Assembly: GCF_900090305.1 (NCBI RefSeq)
Contig: NZ_LT607751.1
Location: forward strand, 2,666,001-2,730,000
From: Micromonospora siamensis
Lineage (GTDB): Bacteria; Actinomycetota; Actinomycetes; Mycobacteriales; Micromonosporaceae
Direction of reading: 5' to 3'
DNA: 64,000 bases
The position numbers and the translations under genes were made by a program. Of this stretch, positions 57,700 through 64,000 are shown one piece after another (positions within the stretch are counted from its first letter, which is position 1; each line of letters begins with the position of its first letter). The notes under the pieces were generated by a model. That model saw only the letters and a list, made by a program, of their open reading frames with translations. It was not told the DNA's origin and made no database searches.

Positions 57700-58392
57700 A
57701 TGGGTTCGCACGGGCGTACGCCGGTCGGCTCGGCGCCGCCGACCGCCCCGGTGCTGGTGGTCTTCGGTCGGGGTGTCGACTGCGTCGGCGGCGGCTACCG
57801 ACTCGGCCCCGACGGGCTCGCCCGGGTCCGTGCCGCGGTGGACTACGTCGCGGCCCACCGCGGCGATCTCCAGCGCGCCGCCCGACGCGGCCGGCCGCCA
57901 CGGATCATCTTCACCGGCGGCTGGGCCGAGGCGTGCGAGGGGGCGGCGGCGCCACCGGCCGGCAGCCGGGAGGGCGAGCTGATGCTCCGCGCGGCCCGGG
58001 CCGCCGGGCTGCACCGGTACGCGGACCTGCGGGTCGAGAGCCGGTCCCGCAGCACCCTGGAGAACCTGGTCCACACCGCCGCCGACGGCCTGCTGGCGGG
58101 CTGGGAGTTCGACGCGCGCCAGCCGTTGGGGCTGGTCTCCCATTCGTGGCACCTGCCCCGGGTGCGGCTGCTCGCCGCCAAGGTGCTCGGCCTGCGCGGC
58201 CCGGCGCTGCGCGACGTGCCGGTGTCCGAACCGGACCCCCGTGGGCGGCGCTCGGAGCGGGCCGCCCGCCTCGCCTGCCGAGTGGCCTACCTGGGCGTGG
58301 GCGACCCGGCCGCCCTGCTGCGCCGGGAGCGCGCGATGGTGGCCTCCCTGCGGCGAGTCGAACGGCTCGGCGCGGCGCTGGGCCGCCGCTGA
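57700..58392 (+). CDS. DUF218 (YdcF-like) protein
   Basis: A 230-residue alpha/beta protein of the DUF218 family. It has LVVFGRGVDCVGGGYRLGPDG near the N-terminus, the second strand PPRIIFTGGWAEACEG, the acidic SREGELMLRAARAAGL, SRSRSTLENLVHTAA, and LVSHSWHLPRVRLLAAKVL, the S-x-H-xx-R pattern of the family active site. Members such as YdcF bind SAM in vitro or act in envelope metabolism (ElyC, SanA); the role here is unknown. Without a visible signal peptide or TM it appears cytosolic. Leaderless start. Confidence 0.87.
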   Translation: MGSHGRTPVGSAPPTAPVLVVFGRGVDCVGGGYRLGPDGLARVRAAVDYVAAHRGDLQRAARRGRPPRIIFTGGWAEACEGAAAPPAGSREGELMLRAARAAGLHRYADLRVESRSRSTLENLVHTAADGLLAGWEFDARQPLGLVSHSWHLPRVRLLAAKVLGLRGPALRDVPVSEPDPRGRRSERAARLACRVAYLGVGDPAALLRRERAMVASLRRVERLGAALGRR

Positions 58393-58571
58393 AGAGGCGC
58401 CGCGCGGCGCGTCCGGGGGTCGGACCGGGGCAGGTGGGGGCGGTGCCGGAAATCGATGCCGGCGAGGGCGCGACGCGGCGACCGGAACTGGGTATGTGAG
58501 GCCGTCCGGCCCACCGGCGCCGCCGCCGACCACTGTCGACGGCGGGCGGCGCAGGCGACGAGAGGAAACCG

Positions 58572-59369
58572 ATGATCGTTCTCCTGCCCGTGCACCAGCC
58601 CAGCGAGAAGCTGCCCGCGCTCGTCGGCGAGCTCCGCGCCGCCGCACCGGACCTCACCATGGTGGTGGTCGACGACGGCAGCAGCGGCCCCGCCCCGGCC
58701 GAGGCGCTGCGGGCGGCCCGCGACCTCGGCTGCACCGTGCTGCGCCACCGGCGGAACCTGGGCAAGGGCGTCGCCCTGCGGACCGGCTTCCGGTACGTCA
58801 TCCGTACCTGGCCGGGGCAGGACGTGGTCTGTGCCGACGGCGACGGGCAGCACCGCACCGAGGACATCCTGCGGGTGGCCCGGCGGGTCCGCGAGACCGG
58901 CCGGATGGTGCTCGGCGTACGCCGGTTCACCGGCCGGGTGCCGCTGCGCAGCCGGGTCGGCAACGAGGTCACCCGGCTGCTGTTCCGCGCGGTCACCGGC
59001 TGCCCGGTGCGGGACACCCAGACCGGCCTGCGAGGTCATCCGGCGGCCCAGCTGGACTGGCTGCTGACGGTCCCGGGTGACCGGTTCGACTACGAGATGG
59101 CCGTGCTGCTGGCGGCGACCCGGACCGGTGAGGGGATCGAGCAGACCCCGGTCGCCACCCGGTACGTGGCCAACAACGCCTCGTCCCACTTCAGCTCCGT
59201 GGTCGACTCGGCGCGGGTCTACCGTCCGCTGCTCCGGTTCGCGGTCTCTCCACGGTCGGCCACTCGTCCCACGGCCGCCGAGGCCTGCCCGGTCGAGGGC
59301 CGCCCGGCCCCCGACGCCACCGGGGCGGAGCGGGCGCGTCCCGCCGACTCACCGGTCGGCGGCCGGTAG
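58572..59369 (+). CDS. Glycosyltransferase family 2 (dolichol-phosphate mannosyltransferase-like)
   Basis: A 265-residue soluble glycosyltransferase. It starts IVLLPVHQPSEKLPALVGEL and has VVVDDGSSGPAPAE (D-D for the nucleotide). RRNLGKGVALRTGFRYV precedes the metal-binding D-x-D in VVCADGDGQHRTEDI. The region FRAVTGCPVRDTQTGLRG is characteristic of DPM1/ArnC-like enzymes acting on a polyprenyl-phosphate acceptor. A proline/alanine-rich tail (about 225-265) is disordered. ATG 58572 follows GAGGAAACCG. The acceptor is unknown. Confidence 0.88.
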   Translation: MIVLLPVHQPSEKLPALVGELRAAAPDLTMVVVDDGSSGPAPAEALRAARDLGCTVLRHRRNLGKGVALRTGFRYVIRTWPGQDVVCADGDGQHRTEDILRVARRVRETGRMVLGVRRFTGRVPLRSRVGNEVTRLLFRAVTGCPVRDTQTGLRGHPAAQLDWLLTVPGDRFDYEMAVLLAATRTGEGIEQTPVATRYVANNASSHFSSVVDSARVYRPLLRFAVSPRSATRPTAAEACPVEGRPAPDATGAERARPADSPVGGR

Positions 59370-59508
59370 CGGTACGCCGGCCCCGGGGGCGGGGCAGAGT
59401 CACCCATCCGGCTGGTTGTGTGCGCGGTGCGTCACATTCCGGTGATCCTGCCTCCGCCGGGTGGTCACATCTGGTACCGCTCCCTGGGGCCTTCCCGCAG
59501 CCCACTGG

Positions 59509-59514
59509 TACGGT
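59509..59514 (+). promoter_or_regulatory. -10 element of a leaderless promoter (72-residue protein)
   Basis: TACGGT followed by 6 nt and GTG 59521. Confidence 0.5.
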
Positions 59515-59520
59515 CGACAG

Positions 59521-59739
59521 GTGATCGTCGAGGAACACTGGTGGAACGGGGACGCGACCGTGCGTGGTCGCCGCGACGTCTACATCCGCACCGATGGTCA
59601 GCGCTGGGAGGTGCAGGCGCAGATCGGTGGTGAGCACGGCCGGTCCGAGGTGCTGGAGTGCTCCAGCCGCAGCTCCGCCGCGATCCTGGCCGACGCGTGG
59701 CGGGGTGGCGGCAAGGGCTGGCGGGAACTGCGGCACTGA
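59521..59739 (+). CDS. Small conserved-looking hypothetical protein
   Basis: A 72-residue protein starting GTG 59521. It reads VEEHWWNGDATVRGRRDVYIR, then WEVQAQIGG, LECSSRSSAAILADAWRG and GWREL, a compact beta-rich head and one helix with a lone Cys. No family is recognised. Codon use is normal and the leaderless -10 supports the start. It lies 43 bp before a secreted propeller gene in the same direction; a shared transcript is possible. Confidence 0.6.
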   Translation: MIVEEHWWNGDATVRGRRDVYIRTDGQRWEVQAQIGGEHGRSEVLECSSRSSAAILADAWRGGGKGWRELRH

Positions 59740-59782
59740 CCGGCACGCCGTACCCTGCGCCGGGTCTTCGGGAGGGCGGGCG

Positions 59783-60898
59783 ATGAGGCAGCACGACCGG
59801 CCGGCCCGGGCGTTGCCCGTGGCGGCGCTGGCCGCGCTGGCTCTGCTCGTGGCGCCCGACGTGGCGGCGGCGGCACCGGCGGCCGGGCCGGGTGCGCCGG
59901 TCTGCGAGGTACGCGACCGCCGGCTCAACGAGTTGTCCGGGCTGGGCGTGGTCGGCGACGGGTTCGTCGCGGTGAACGACGGCTCGGACGAGGAGTCGCA
60001 CCGGCGGATCTTCTTCCTGGACGCCGACTGTTCGGTGACCCGGGCGGTGCGCTACCCCTCGCCGCCCCGGGACACCGAGGACCTGACCGTCGCCCCCGAC
60101 GGCACCGTCTGGGTGGCCGACATCGGCGACAACGACCGGGACCGGCAGACCGTCGGGGTGTGGCAGCTGCGTCCCGGGGCGAGCCGGCCGGTGCTGTACC
60201 GGATGGCCTACCCGGACCGGGCGCACGACGCCGAGGCGATGCTGGTGACCGGCGACGGCCGGCCGTTGATCGTCACCAAGTCCACCGGCACCCTGTACGC
60301 GCCGGCCACGACGCTCCGGGCCGGTGGCGTCACCCCGCTGGTGAAGCTCGGGGAGGTGCGGCTGCCCTCGACCACGACGCGCAACCCGTTCTCGTTCGTC
60401 GGCCGGACCCTGGTGACCGGTGCCGCCACCGCTCGAGACGGGAAGCGGGTGGTGCTGCGCACGTACGCCGACGCCTTCGAGTTCGACGTGCCCGACGGCG
60501 ACGTGGTCCGCGCGTTGACCACCGGTACGCCGCGCGGCACGCCGTTGCCCGACGAGCCGCAGGGCGAGTCGGTCACCTACGGCCGCGACGGCCGCTCGCT
60601 GCTCACCGTCTCGGAGAGCGCCGGTGAGCCGGCCGGCGACCGTCCGGTGATCCGCCGGTACGCGTTGTCGACGTCCGGCGAGGCCACCACCCCTGCCGGC
60701 GCCGCGACGACCACCGGCGCCGCGACCGCCACGGCTCCCGCCGAGGCGACCGGTGCCGCCGCCGTGGCGGCGGCGGACGGGGCACGCGCCCGGGAGCGGG
60801 GTTCCGTCGGCTTCGGCGCGGCGGCCGCGCTCGGGCTCGGGGTCTTCGCGCTGGGGCTGGCCGGCCTGCTGCGCGCCCGCCGCTCCGGTCGCCGCTGA
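59783..60898 (+). CDS. Secreted beta-propeller-like protein with C-terminal membrane anchor
   Basis: A 371-residue exported protein. A signal peptide (ALPVAALAALALLVAPDVAAA, about 1-35) precedes a propeller-like region (about 40-300) with EVRDRRLNELSGLGVVGDGF, VWVADIGDNDRDRQTV and DGRPLIVTKSTGTLYAP. Then come an alanine/threonine-rich linker, a TM helix at about 345-365 and a basic tail (RARRSGRR). It appears anchored at the cell surface with the propeller outside. ATG 59783 has GGAGGGC upstream. It resembles esterase-like phytase or lactonase-type folds in outline only; activity unknown. Confidence 0.78.
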   Translation: MRQHDRPARALPVAALAALALLVAPDVAAAAPAAGPGAPVCEVRDRRLNELSGLGVVGDGFVAVNDGSDEESHRRIFFLDADCSVTRAVRYPSPPRDTEDLTVAPDGTVWVADIGDNDRDRQTVGVWQLRPGASRPVLYRMAYPDRAHDAEAMLVTGDGRPLIVTKSTGTLYAPATTLRAGGVTPLVKLGEVRLPSTTTRNPFSFVGRTLVTGAATARDGKRVVLRTYADAFEFDVPDGDVVRALTTGTPRGTPLPDEPQGESVTYGRDGRSLLTVSESAGEPAGDRPVIRRYALSTSGEATTPAGAATTTGAATATAPAEATGAAAVAAADGARARERGSVGFGAAAALGLGVFALGLAGLLRARRSGRR

Positions 60899-60970
60899 CC
60901 AGTACCCGAACAGCCCGGGCCGCACCTGACCAGCACCCGCCCCTCAGCGGGGAGCCGCGTGGAACGCCGG

Positions 60971-61330
60971 TCAGTCGGCGGCTCCCGCGTCCGGGTCGAC
61001 GGCCCCGCGTCGGCCGGTGCGGGTCGCGTACGCCCGGCGCATCTTGACCCAGTTGCCGCAGCCCGCCATCGAGCACCAGCGACGGGCCTGGTTGCGGGAG
61101 GCGTCGTAGTAGGCCCAGCGGCAGGTGTCCCGGTCGCACGCCTTGAGTCGACGCCAGGCGCCATTCGCGTCGCAGCGGCGGACGGCGTCGACCAGCCGGG
61201 CGAGCGCGTGGTCGAACGGCGCGTCGCGGGCGGCGGCGAGGTGGTGGGCGTCGGCGGTGAAGGCGAGCTGGACGGGCACCCGGGCCAGGGCCGCGTTGAG
61301 TCGGTCGAGCGCGGCCGGATCGGTGGCGTC
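60971..61330 (-). pseudogene. CGNR zinc-finger regulator, 5'-truncated
   Basis: The C-terminal half of a CGNR-type transcription factor survives: DATDPAALDRLNAALARVP, then AWRRLKACDRDTCRWAYYD, and the zinc-finger end WCSMAGCGNWVKMRRAYATR, with CGNW in place of CGNR. Full-length members have another 90 or so N-terminal residues, of which no trace is present. At about 61330 the frame passes into antisense of the LacI remnant. Both genes lost their 5' ends at one junction. Confidence 0.8.
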
Positions 61331-61867
61331 GCGGTGGACCACGCCCGGGCGGCCGAGGACGCCACCGCGCTCCTGCTGCGGGGCGGGCGCCGACGGGTCG
61401 CCGCGATCGGGCTGGACCACGGTGCCCCCGTCGGGGCCGGGGCGCCGTACGTCCTCGGTTAGCGGCGGGCCCTGGACCGGGCCGGGCTCGGCGCACCCCC
61501 CGGCCACCTGCGGTCCGTCGACCGCCATCGGCGGGCCGACGGCTACCGGGCCGCCCGGGCGCTCCTCGCCGCCGACCCTCGTCCCGACGCCGTCGTCTGC
61601 TCGTCGGACCCGCTGGCCATCGGCGCGATGCGCGCGGCGTTCGACCTCGGCCTGCGGGTGCCGGAGGACGTCGCGGTGATCGGCATGGGCGACAGCGAGG
61701 AAGGGCGCTACTGGCGGCCGGCGCTCAGCAGCGTCTCCGTCGACACCGCCGGCCTGGCCCGCGAGGCCGTGGCCCGGATCGTGGCCCGGATCGCCCGGCC
61801 GGGCGCGCCTCCGGCGCGGATCACCGTGGCGCACTCCGTGCGGGCCCGGGCGAGCTCCGGAGGCTGA
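61328..61867 (+). pseudogene. LacI-family regulator, 5'-truncated with an in-frame stop
   Basis: The ligand-binding half of a LacI protein: VAVDHARAAEDATALLLRGG, then an in-frame TAG at 61460-61462 within what should read ...RRALDRAGLG, followed by DGYRAARALLAADPRPDAVV, SSDPLAIGAMRAAFDLGLRV, and PEDVAVIGMGDSEEGRYWRP to the end. The N-terminal HTH and about 150 residues are absent. ATG 61628 could give a 79-residue fragment only. Its last 47 bp overlap the MFS gene antisense. Confidence 0.8.
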
Positions 61868-63083
61868 CCGGCGGCGTCCTCGTCCCCGCTGTCCGCAGGC
61901 CCCAGCGGATGACGGACGGAAGCAGCAGCCCCGCGGTCGCGAAGATCGCGGCCAGCCCGAGCCAACCCGGTACGCCCCAGCCCAGCACCAGGGCGGTGAG
62001 CAGTGGTGGCGCCATCAGGTTGCCGATCTGCCGCCCGGTCTGGTGGGCGCCCTGGTACTGCCCCTGGGCCCACGGCGGCGGCAGGTCGAAGATCACCGCG
62101 AAGGTCGCGCTGGCCAGCCAGAGCTCGCCGAGCACGTGCACCGTCGCCGCGGTGAGCACCAGCGTGACGACCAGCCAGTCCGGGCGGTGCGCGGTCAGCC
62201 CGAACAGCACGCACGACGCGGCCACCACGAGGGCGCCCCGCCGGGCGACCGGGATCGCGTCGGTGGCCGTGCGGGCGCCCCGGGACGCCCAGACCTGGAG
62301 CGTCACGCAGCCGACGGTGTTGACCAGCAGCGCGGCCGACACCAGCGTGACCGGAGCGGTGGTGGAGGCGACCAGCCACAGCGGCAGGGCCAGGCTCAGC
62401 AGGGCGTTGTAGAGCGCCGCCACCAGCCCGTCCAGCACCGCGAAGGCGAGGAACGGCCGGTCCCGCAGGGCCACCATGGCCGGCCCGCCCGTCGGCGCGG
62501 TGACCGGGTCGACGTCGGGGAGCCGGCGCACGATCCCGGCCGCCAGCAGGTAGGTCGCCGCGTTGCCGAACAGCACGACGAGGTAGCCGGCCCGGGTGTC
62601 CAGGGCCAGCGGGACGCTGCCGGCCAGTGCGCCGAGTGCCACGCCGGCGTTGTTCGCCGAGCGGACGAAGGCCCTGGTGCGGACCCGGTCCGGCGGCGGC
62701 ACGGCGCCCGCGATCAGCGCCCCGTTGGCCGCCTTCACGGTGGAGTCGGCGACCGCGAGCAGGCAGGCGAGCGGAACGAACGACCACAGCCCGTCGACCC
62801 GGGTCAGCCCGGCGAAGCAGGCGGCGGAGACGAGCAGCGCCAGGATCTGTACCTGCTTCGGGCCTCGCCGGTCGGCGACGTGGCCCATCGGGGTGGTGAG
62901 CACGACCCCGGCGAGGGCCGCGCAGCTCAGTCCGATCGCGACCTGGGCGGCGCCCAACCCGACCGAGCGGATGAGGAAGAGCGTGCCGGTGGCCAGGTAG
63001 GCGCCGTTGCCGAAGGTGTTGACCAGCGTCGCCGCCATCAGGATCCGCGGCGTGCCGGGTCGGGGGAGCAGCGAGCGGAGCAC
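61821..63083 (-). CDS. MFS transporter, 12-TM
   Basis: A 420-residue exporter of the Major Facilitator Superfamily with about 12 helices. Motif A appears as TTPMGHVADRRGPKQ between helices 2 and 3. VRSANNAGVALGALAG fits helix 5, and QGAHQTGRQIGNLMAPPLLTAL lies in helix 10-11. Drug efflux is likely by family, substrate unknown. GTG 63083 is preceded by a -10 TTAAAT, 6 nt away, with a strong palindrome between the -35 and -10, so it is probably under a repressor. Its 3' end runs into the LacI remnant. Confidence 0.9.
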   Translation of the reverse strand: MLRSLLPRPGTPRILMAATLVNTFGNGAYLATGTLFLIRSVGLGAAQVAIGLSCAALAGVVLTTPMGHVADRRGPKQVQILALLVSAACFAGLTRVDGLWSFVPLACLLAVADSTVKAANGALIAGAVPPPDRVRTRAFVRSANNAGVALGALAGSVPLALDTRAGYLVVLFGNAATYLLAAGIVRRLPDVDPVTAPTGGPAMVALRDRPFLAFAVLDGLVAALYNALLSLALPLWLVASTTAPVTLVSAALLVNTVGCVTLQVWASRGARTATDAIPVARRGALVVAASCVLFGLTAHRPDWLVVTLVLTAATVHVLGELWLASATFAVIFDLPPPWAQGQYQGAHQTGRQIGNLMAPPLLTALVLGWGVPGWLGLAAIFATAGLLLPSVIRWGLRTAGTRTPPVSLRSSPGPARSAPR

Positions 63084-63089
63084 GTCCCG

Positions 63090-63118
63090 ATTTAACAGTA
63101 CGTACGTACGGTATGCAA
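63090..63118 (-). promoter_or_regulatory. MFS promoter with an operator in the spacer
   Basis: Minus strand: -35 TTGCAT (63113-63118), 17-bp spacer, -10 TTAAAT (63090-63095), 6 nt to GTG 63083. The palindrome GTACGTACGTAC (63098-63109) fills the spacer, where a bound TetR- or MarR-type repressor would stop RNA polymerase. No such regulator gene adjoins it here. Confidence 0.65.
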
Positions 63119-63165
63119 TAGTCGCGGAGTTCTTCGCGCTGGGGGCGAAAATCCGGCGGGGCAGG

Positions 63166-63195
63166 CAACCGGCGCCGGGTGTCCCGCGTGACTAG
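63166..63195 (+). promoter_or_regulatory. Putative ECF autoregulatory promoter (second SigE-family pair)
   Basis: CAACCG (63166-63171), 20 bp, CTAG (63192-63195), 35 bp before ATG 63231. Same motif and spacing as before the sigma gene at 47.1 kb. Confidence 0.5.
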
Positions 63196-63230
63196 GGGTA
63201 CGACAGGCCCGGAAGGGTCGGAGGGGGCAG

Positions 63231-63731
63231 ATGTTGTCACGCGAGGACAGCTTCGACGGTTTCTACCGGGCGAGCCGACAACGGCTCTACGACTGCGTGT
63301 ACGCACTCACCGGCAACGCGGCCGAGGCGCAGGACGCGGTGCACGAGGCGTACGCCCGGGCCTGGCAGCGCTGGTCGACCGTCGGCGAGTACGCCGACCC
63401 GGAGGCGTGGGTGCGCACGGTCGCCCGCCGGGTGGCGGTGAGCCGCTGGCGCCGGGCCCGCTCGGCGTGGACCGCCCACCGCCGGCACGGGCCGCCACCG
63501 GACGTGCCCGGACCCAACCCGGACGCCGTGGTGCTGACCGAGGCGCTGGCCCGGCTGCCGATCGCCCAGCGCACCGCGGTGGTGCTGCACCACCTGGTCG
63601 GACTGCCGGTGGCCGAGGTGGCCCGGGAGACCGGCGTGCCCGAGGGCACCGTCAAGGCTCGGCTGTCCCGGGGACGGCGGGCGCTGGCCAACCTGATCGA
63701 GGAGACCCCTACGGAGGCGCACCATGTCTGA
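63231..63731 (+). CDS. SigE-family ECF RNA polymerase sigma factor
   Basis: A 166-residue ECF sigma factor. Region 2 has YDCVYALTGNAAEAQDAVHEAYARAW and WVRTVARRVAVSRWR, region 4 LPIAQRTAVVLHHLVGLPVAEVA and GVPEGTVKARLSRGRRAL. ATG 63231 has GGAGGGGGC upstream. The next gene overlaps the stop by 8 bp and encodes its probable membrane partner. The upstream motif is shared with the other SigE-family pair, suggesting autoregulation by related sigma factors or cross-talk. Confidence 0.93.
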   Translation: MLSREDSFDGFYRASRQRLYDCVYALTGNAAEAQDAVHEAYARAWQRWSTVGEYADPEAWVRTVARRVAVSRWRRARSAWTAHRRHGPPPDVPGPNPDAVVLTEALARLPIAQRTAVVLHHLVGLPVAEVARETGVPEGTVKARLSRGRRALANLIEETPTEAHHV

Positions 63732-64000
63732 CGGATTCGAGCGTGGCTTCGAGTCGCTGCGCGGACAGCAGCCACCCGCTCCGTTCGCGGACCCCTCGGC
63801 GGTGCGCCACCGCGGCCGGCAACGCACCCGGCACCAGGCGCTCGCCGCCGGCCTGGCCGTGGTCGCCGTGGCCGGGGCCGGCTTCGGTTGGGCCACGAAC
63901 GTCCGACCGGTCGGCAACCCGGTGGCCCCCGCCCCGGCGGCCACCTCGCCGACCGGGGCATCGCTGGCCCCCCGGCCCAGCCTCGCCCCCACCGTCTCTG
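63724..64000 (+). CDS. Probable anti-sigma/membrane partner of the ECF sigma factor (3' partial)
   Basis: The first 92 residues are visible before the window ends. Residues 1-35 are polar and acidic/basic (FERGFESLRGQQPPAP, RHRGRQRTRHQAL), a TM helix lies at about 38-57 (ALAAGLAVVAVAGAGFGWA), and a proline/alanine/threonine-rich extracytoplasmic stretch follows. This resembles the partner of the other SigE-family sigma at 47.6 kb. ATG 63724 overlaps the sigma gene by 8 bp. Its C-terminal domain lies outside the window. Confidence 0.75.
   Translation, partial: MSDGFERGFESLRGQQPPAPFADPSAVRHRGRQRTRHQALAAGLAVVAVAGAGFGWATNVRPVGNPVAPAPAATSPTGASLAPRPSLAPTVS

Overview
The window reads as chromosome of a high-GC actinomycete, most likely a member of the Micromonosporaceae. 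Support comes from the GC-rich third codon positions throughout, many GTG/TTG starts, F420-dependent enzymes, SigE-family ECF sigma factors, secreted GH62 and GH6 enzymes, and a recurring TANNNT-N6/7-start arrangement typical of leaderless actinobacterial transcripts. I found no rRNA, tRNA, CRISPR array, transposase or phage gene. It looks like ordinary accessory chromosome, dense with small transcription units and regulators, and with several decayed genes.

Layout. 1-5.4 kb: 3' end of a gene, two strong hairpins, the potassium-uptake pair ktrB-ktrA (minus), then an ABC-2 drug-export operon with a PucR-type regulator. 5.5-11.7 kb: a DinB remnant, a DUF2087 regulator, a weak hypothetical ORF, a NarL-type two-component pair and two membrane proteins. 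11.7-17 kb: a TetR regulator with its palindromic operator, an aromatic-ring FAD monooxygenase, and an opposing MFS exporter plus PaaK-like adenylate-forming enzyme. 17-20.4 kb: a HEAT-like protein, an XRE regulator with TPR-like C-terminus and a chain of tiny overlapping ORFs, the last of them frameshifted. 20.4-30 kb: formate/nitrite channel, secreted GH62 arabinofuranosidase with a LacI-type operator, Sua5, phosphotransferases, NIPSNAP, an Old Yellow Enzyme and an aldo-keto reductase.

29.9-33.4 kb (minus) is the most interesting segment: a tightly coupled three-gene operon of a cobalamin-binding radical SAM enzyme, an arginase-family ureohydrolase with all manganese ligands, and a TauD/2-oxoglutarate-oxygenase-like protein. 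I do not recognise it as a described pathway and infer a guanidino or arginine-derived metabolite.

33.5-38.5 kb: an ECF42 sigma/DGPF pair with a matching promoter, then an F420-enzyme cluster (Ddn-type reductase, NmrA-like protein, TetR, PPOX enzyme) with a palindromic operator. 38.5-49 kb: DipZ-like thioredoxin-fold protein, MsrA, IleS, a truncated SDR, a SigB/SigF-type sigma factor, pyridoxal kinase, a GH6 cellulase behind a CebR-like box, and an ECF sigma/sensor pair. 49-60.9 kb: DUF72, GNAT, secreted cyclophilin, a LysR-type regulator with two HTH domains, a secreted beta-sandwich protein, a large catalase with a SigB-type promoter divergent from a GlsB-type stress protein, DUF218, a glycosyltransferase and a beta-propeller protein. 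61-64 kb: two head-to-head 5'-truncated pseudogenes (CGNR and LacI), an MFS exporter with an operator inside its promoter spacer, and a second ECF sigma/anti-sigma pair cut by the window end.

Genes that probably act together: ktrB/ktrA; ATPase/permease/PucR; kinase/regulator; TetR/monooxygenase; MFS/PaaK-like enzyme; the radical SAM operon; ECF42/DGPF; the F420 group; each ECF sigma with the membrane protein overlapping it; and the SigB-type sigma factor with katE and the GlsB-type gene through matching promoters.
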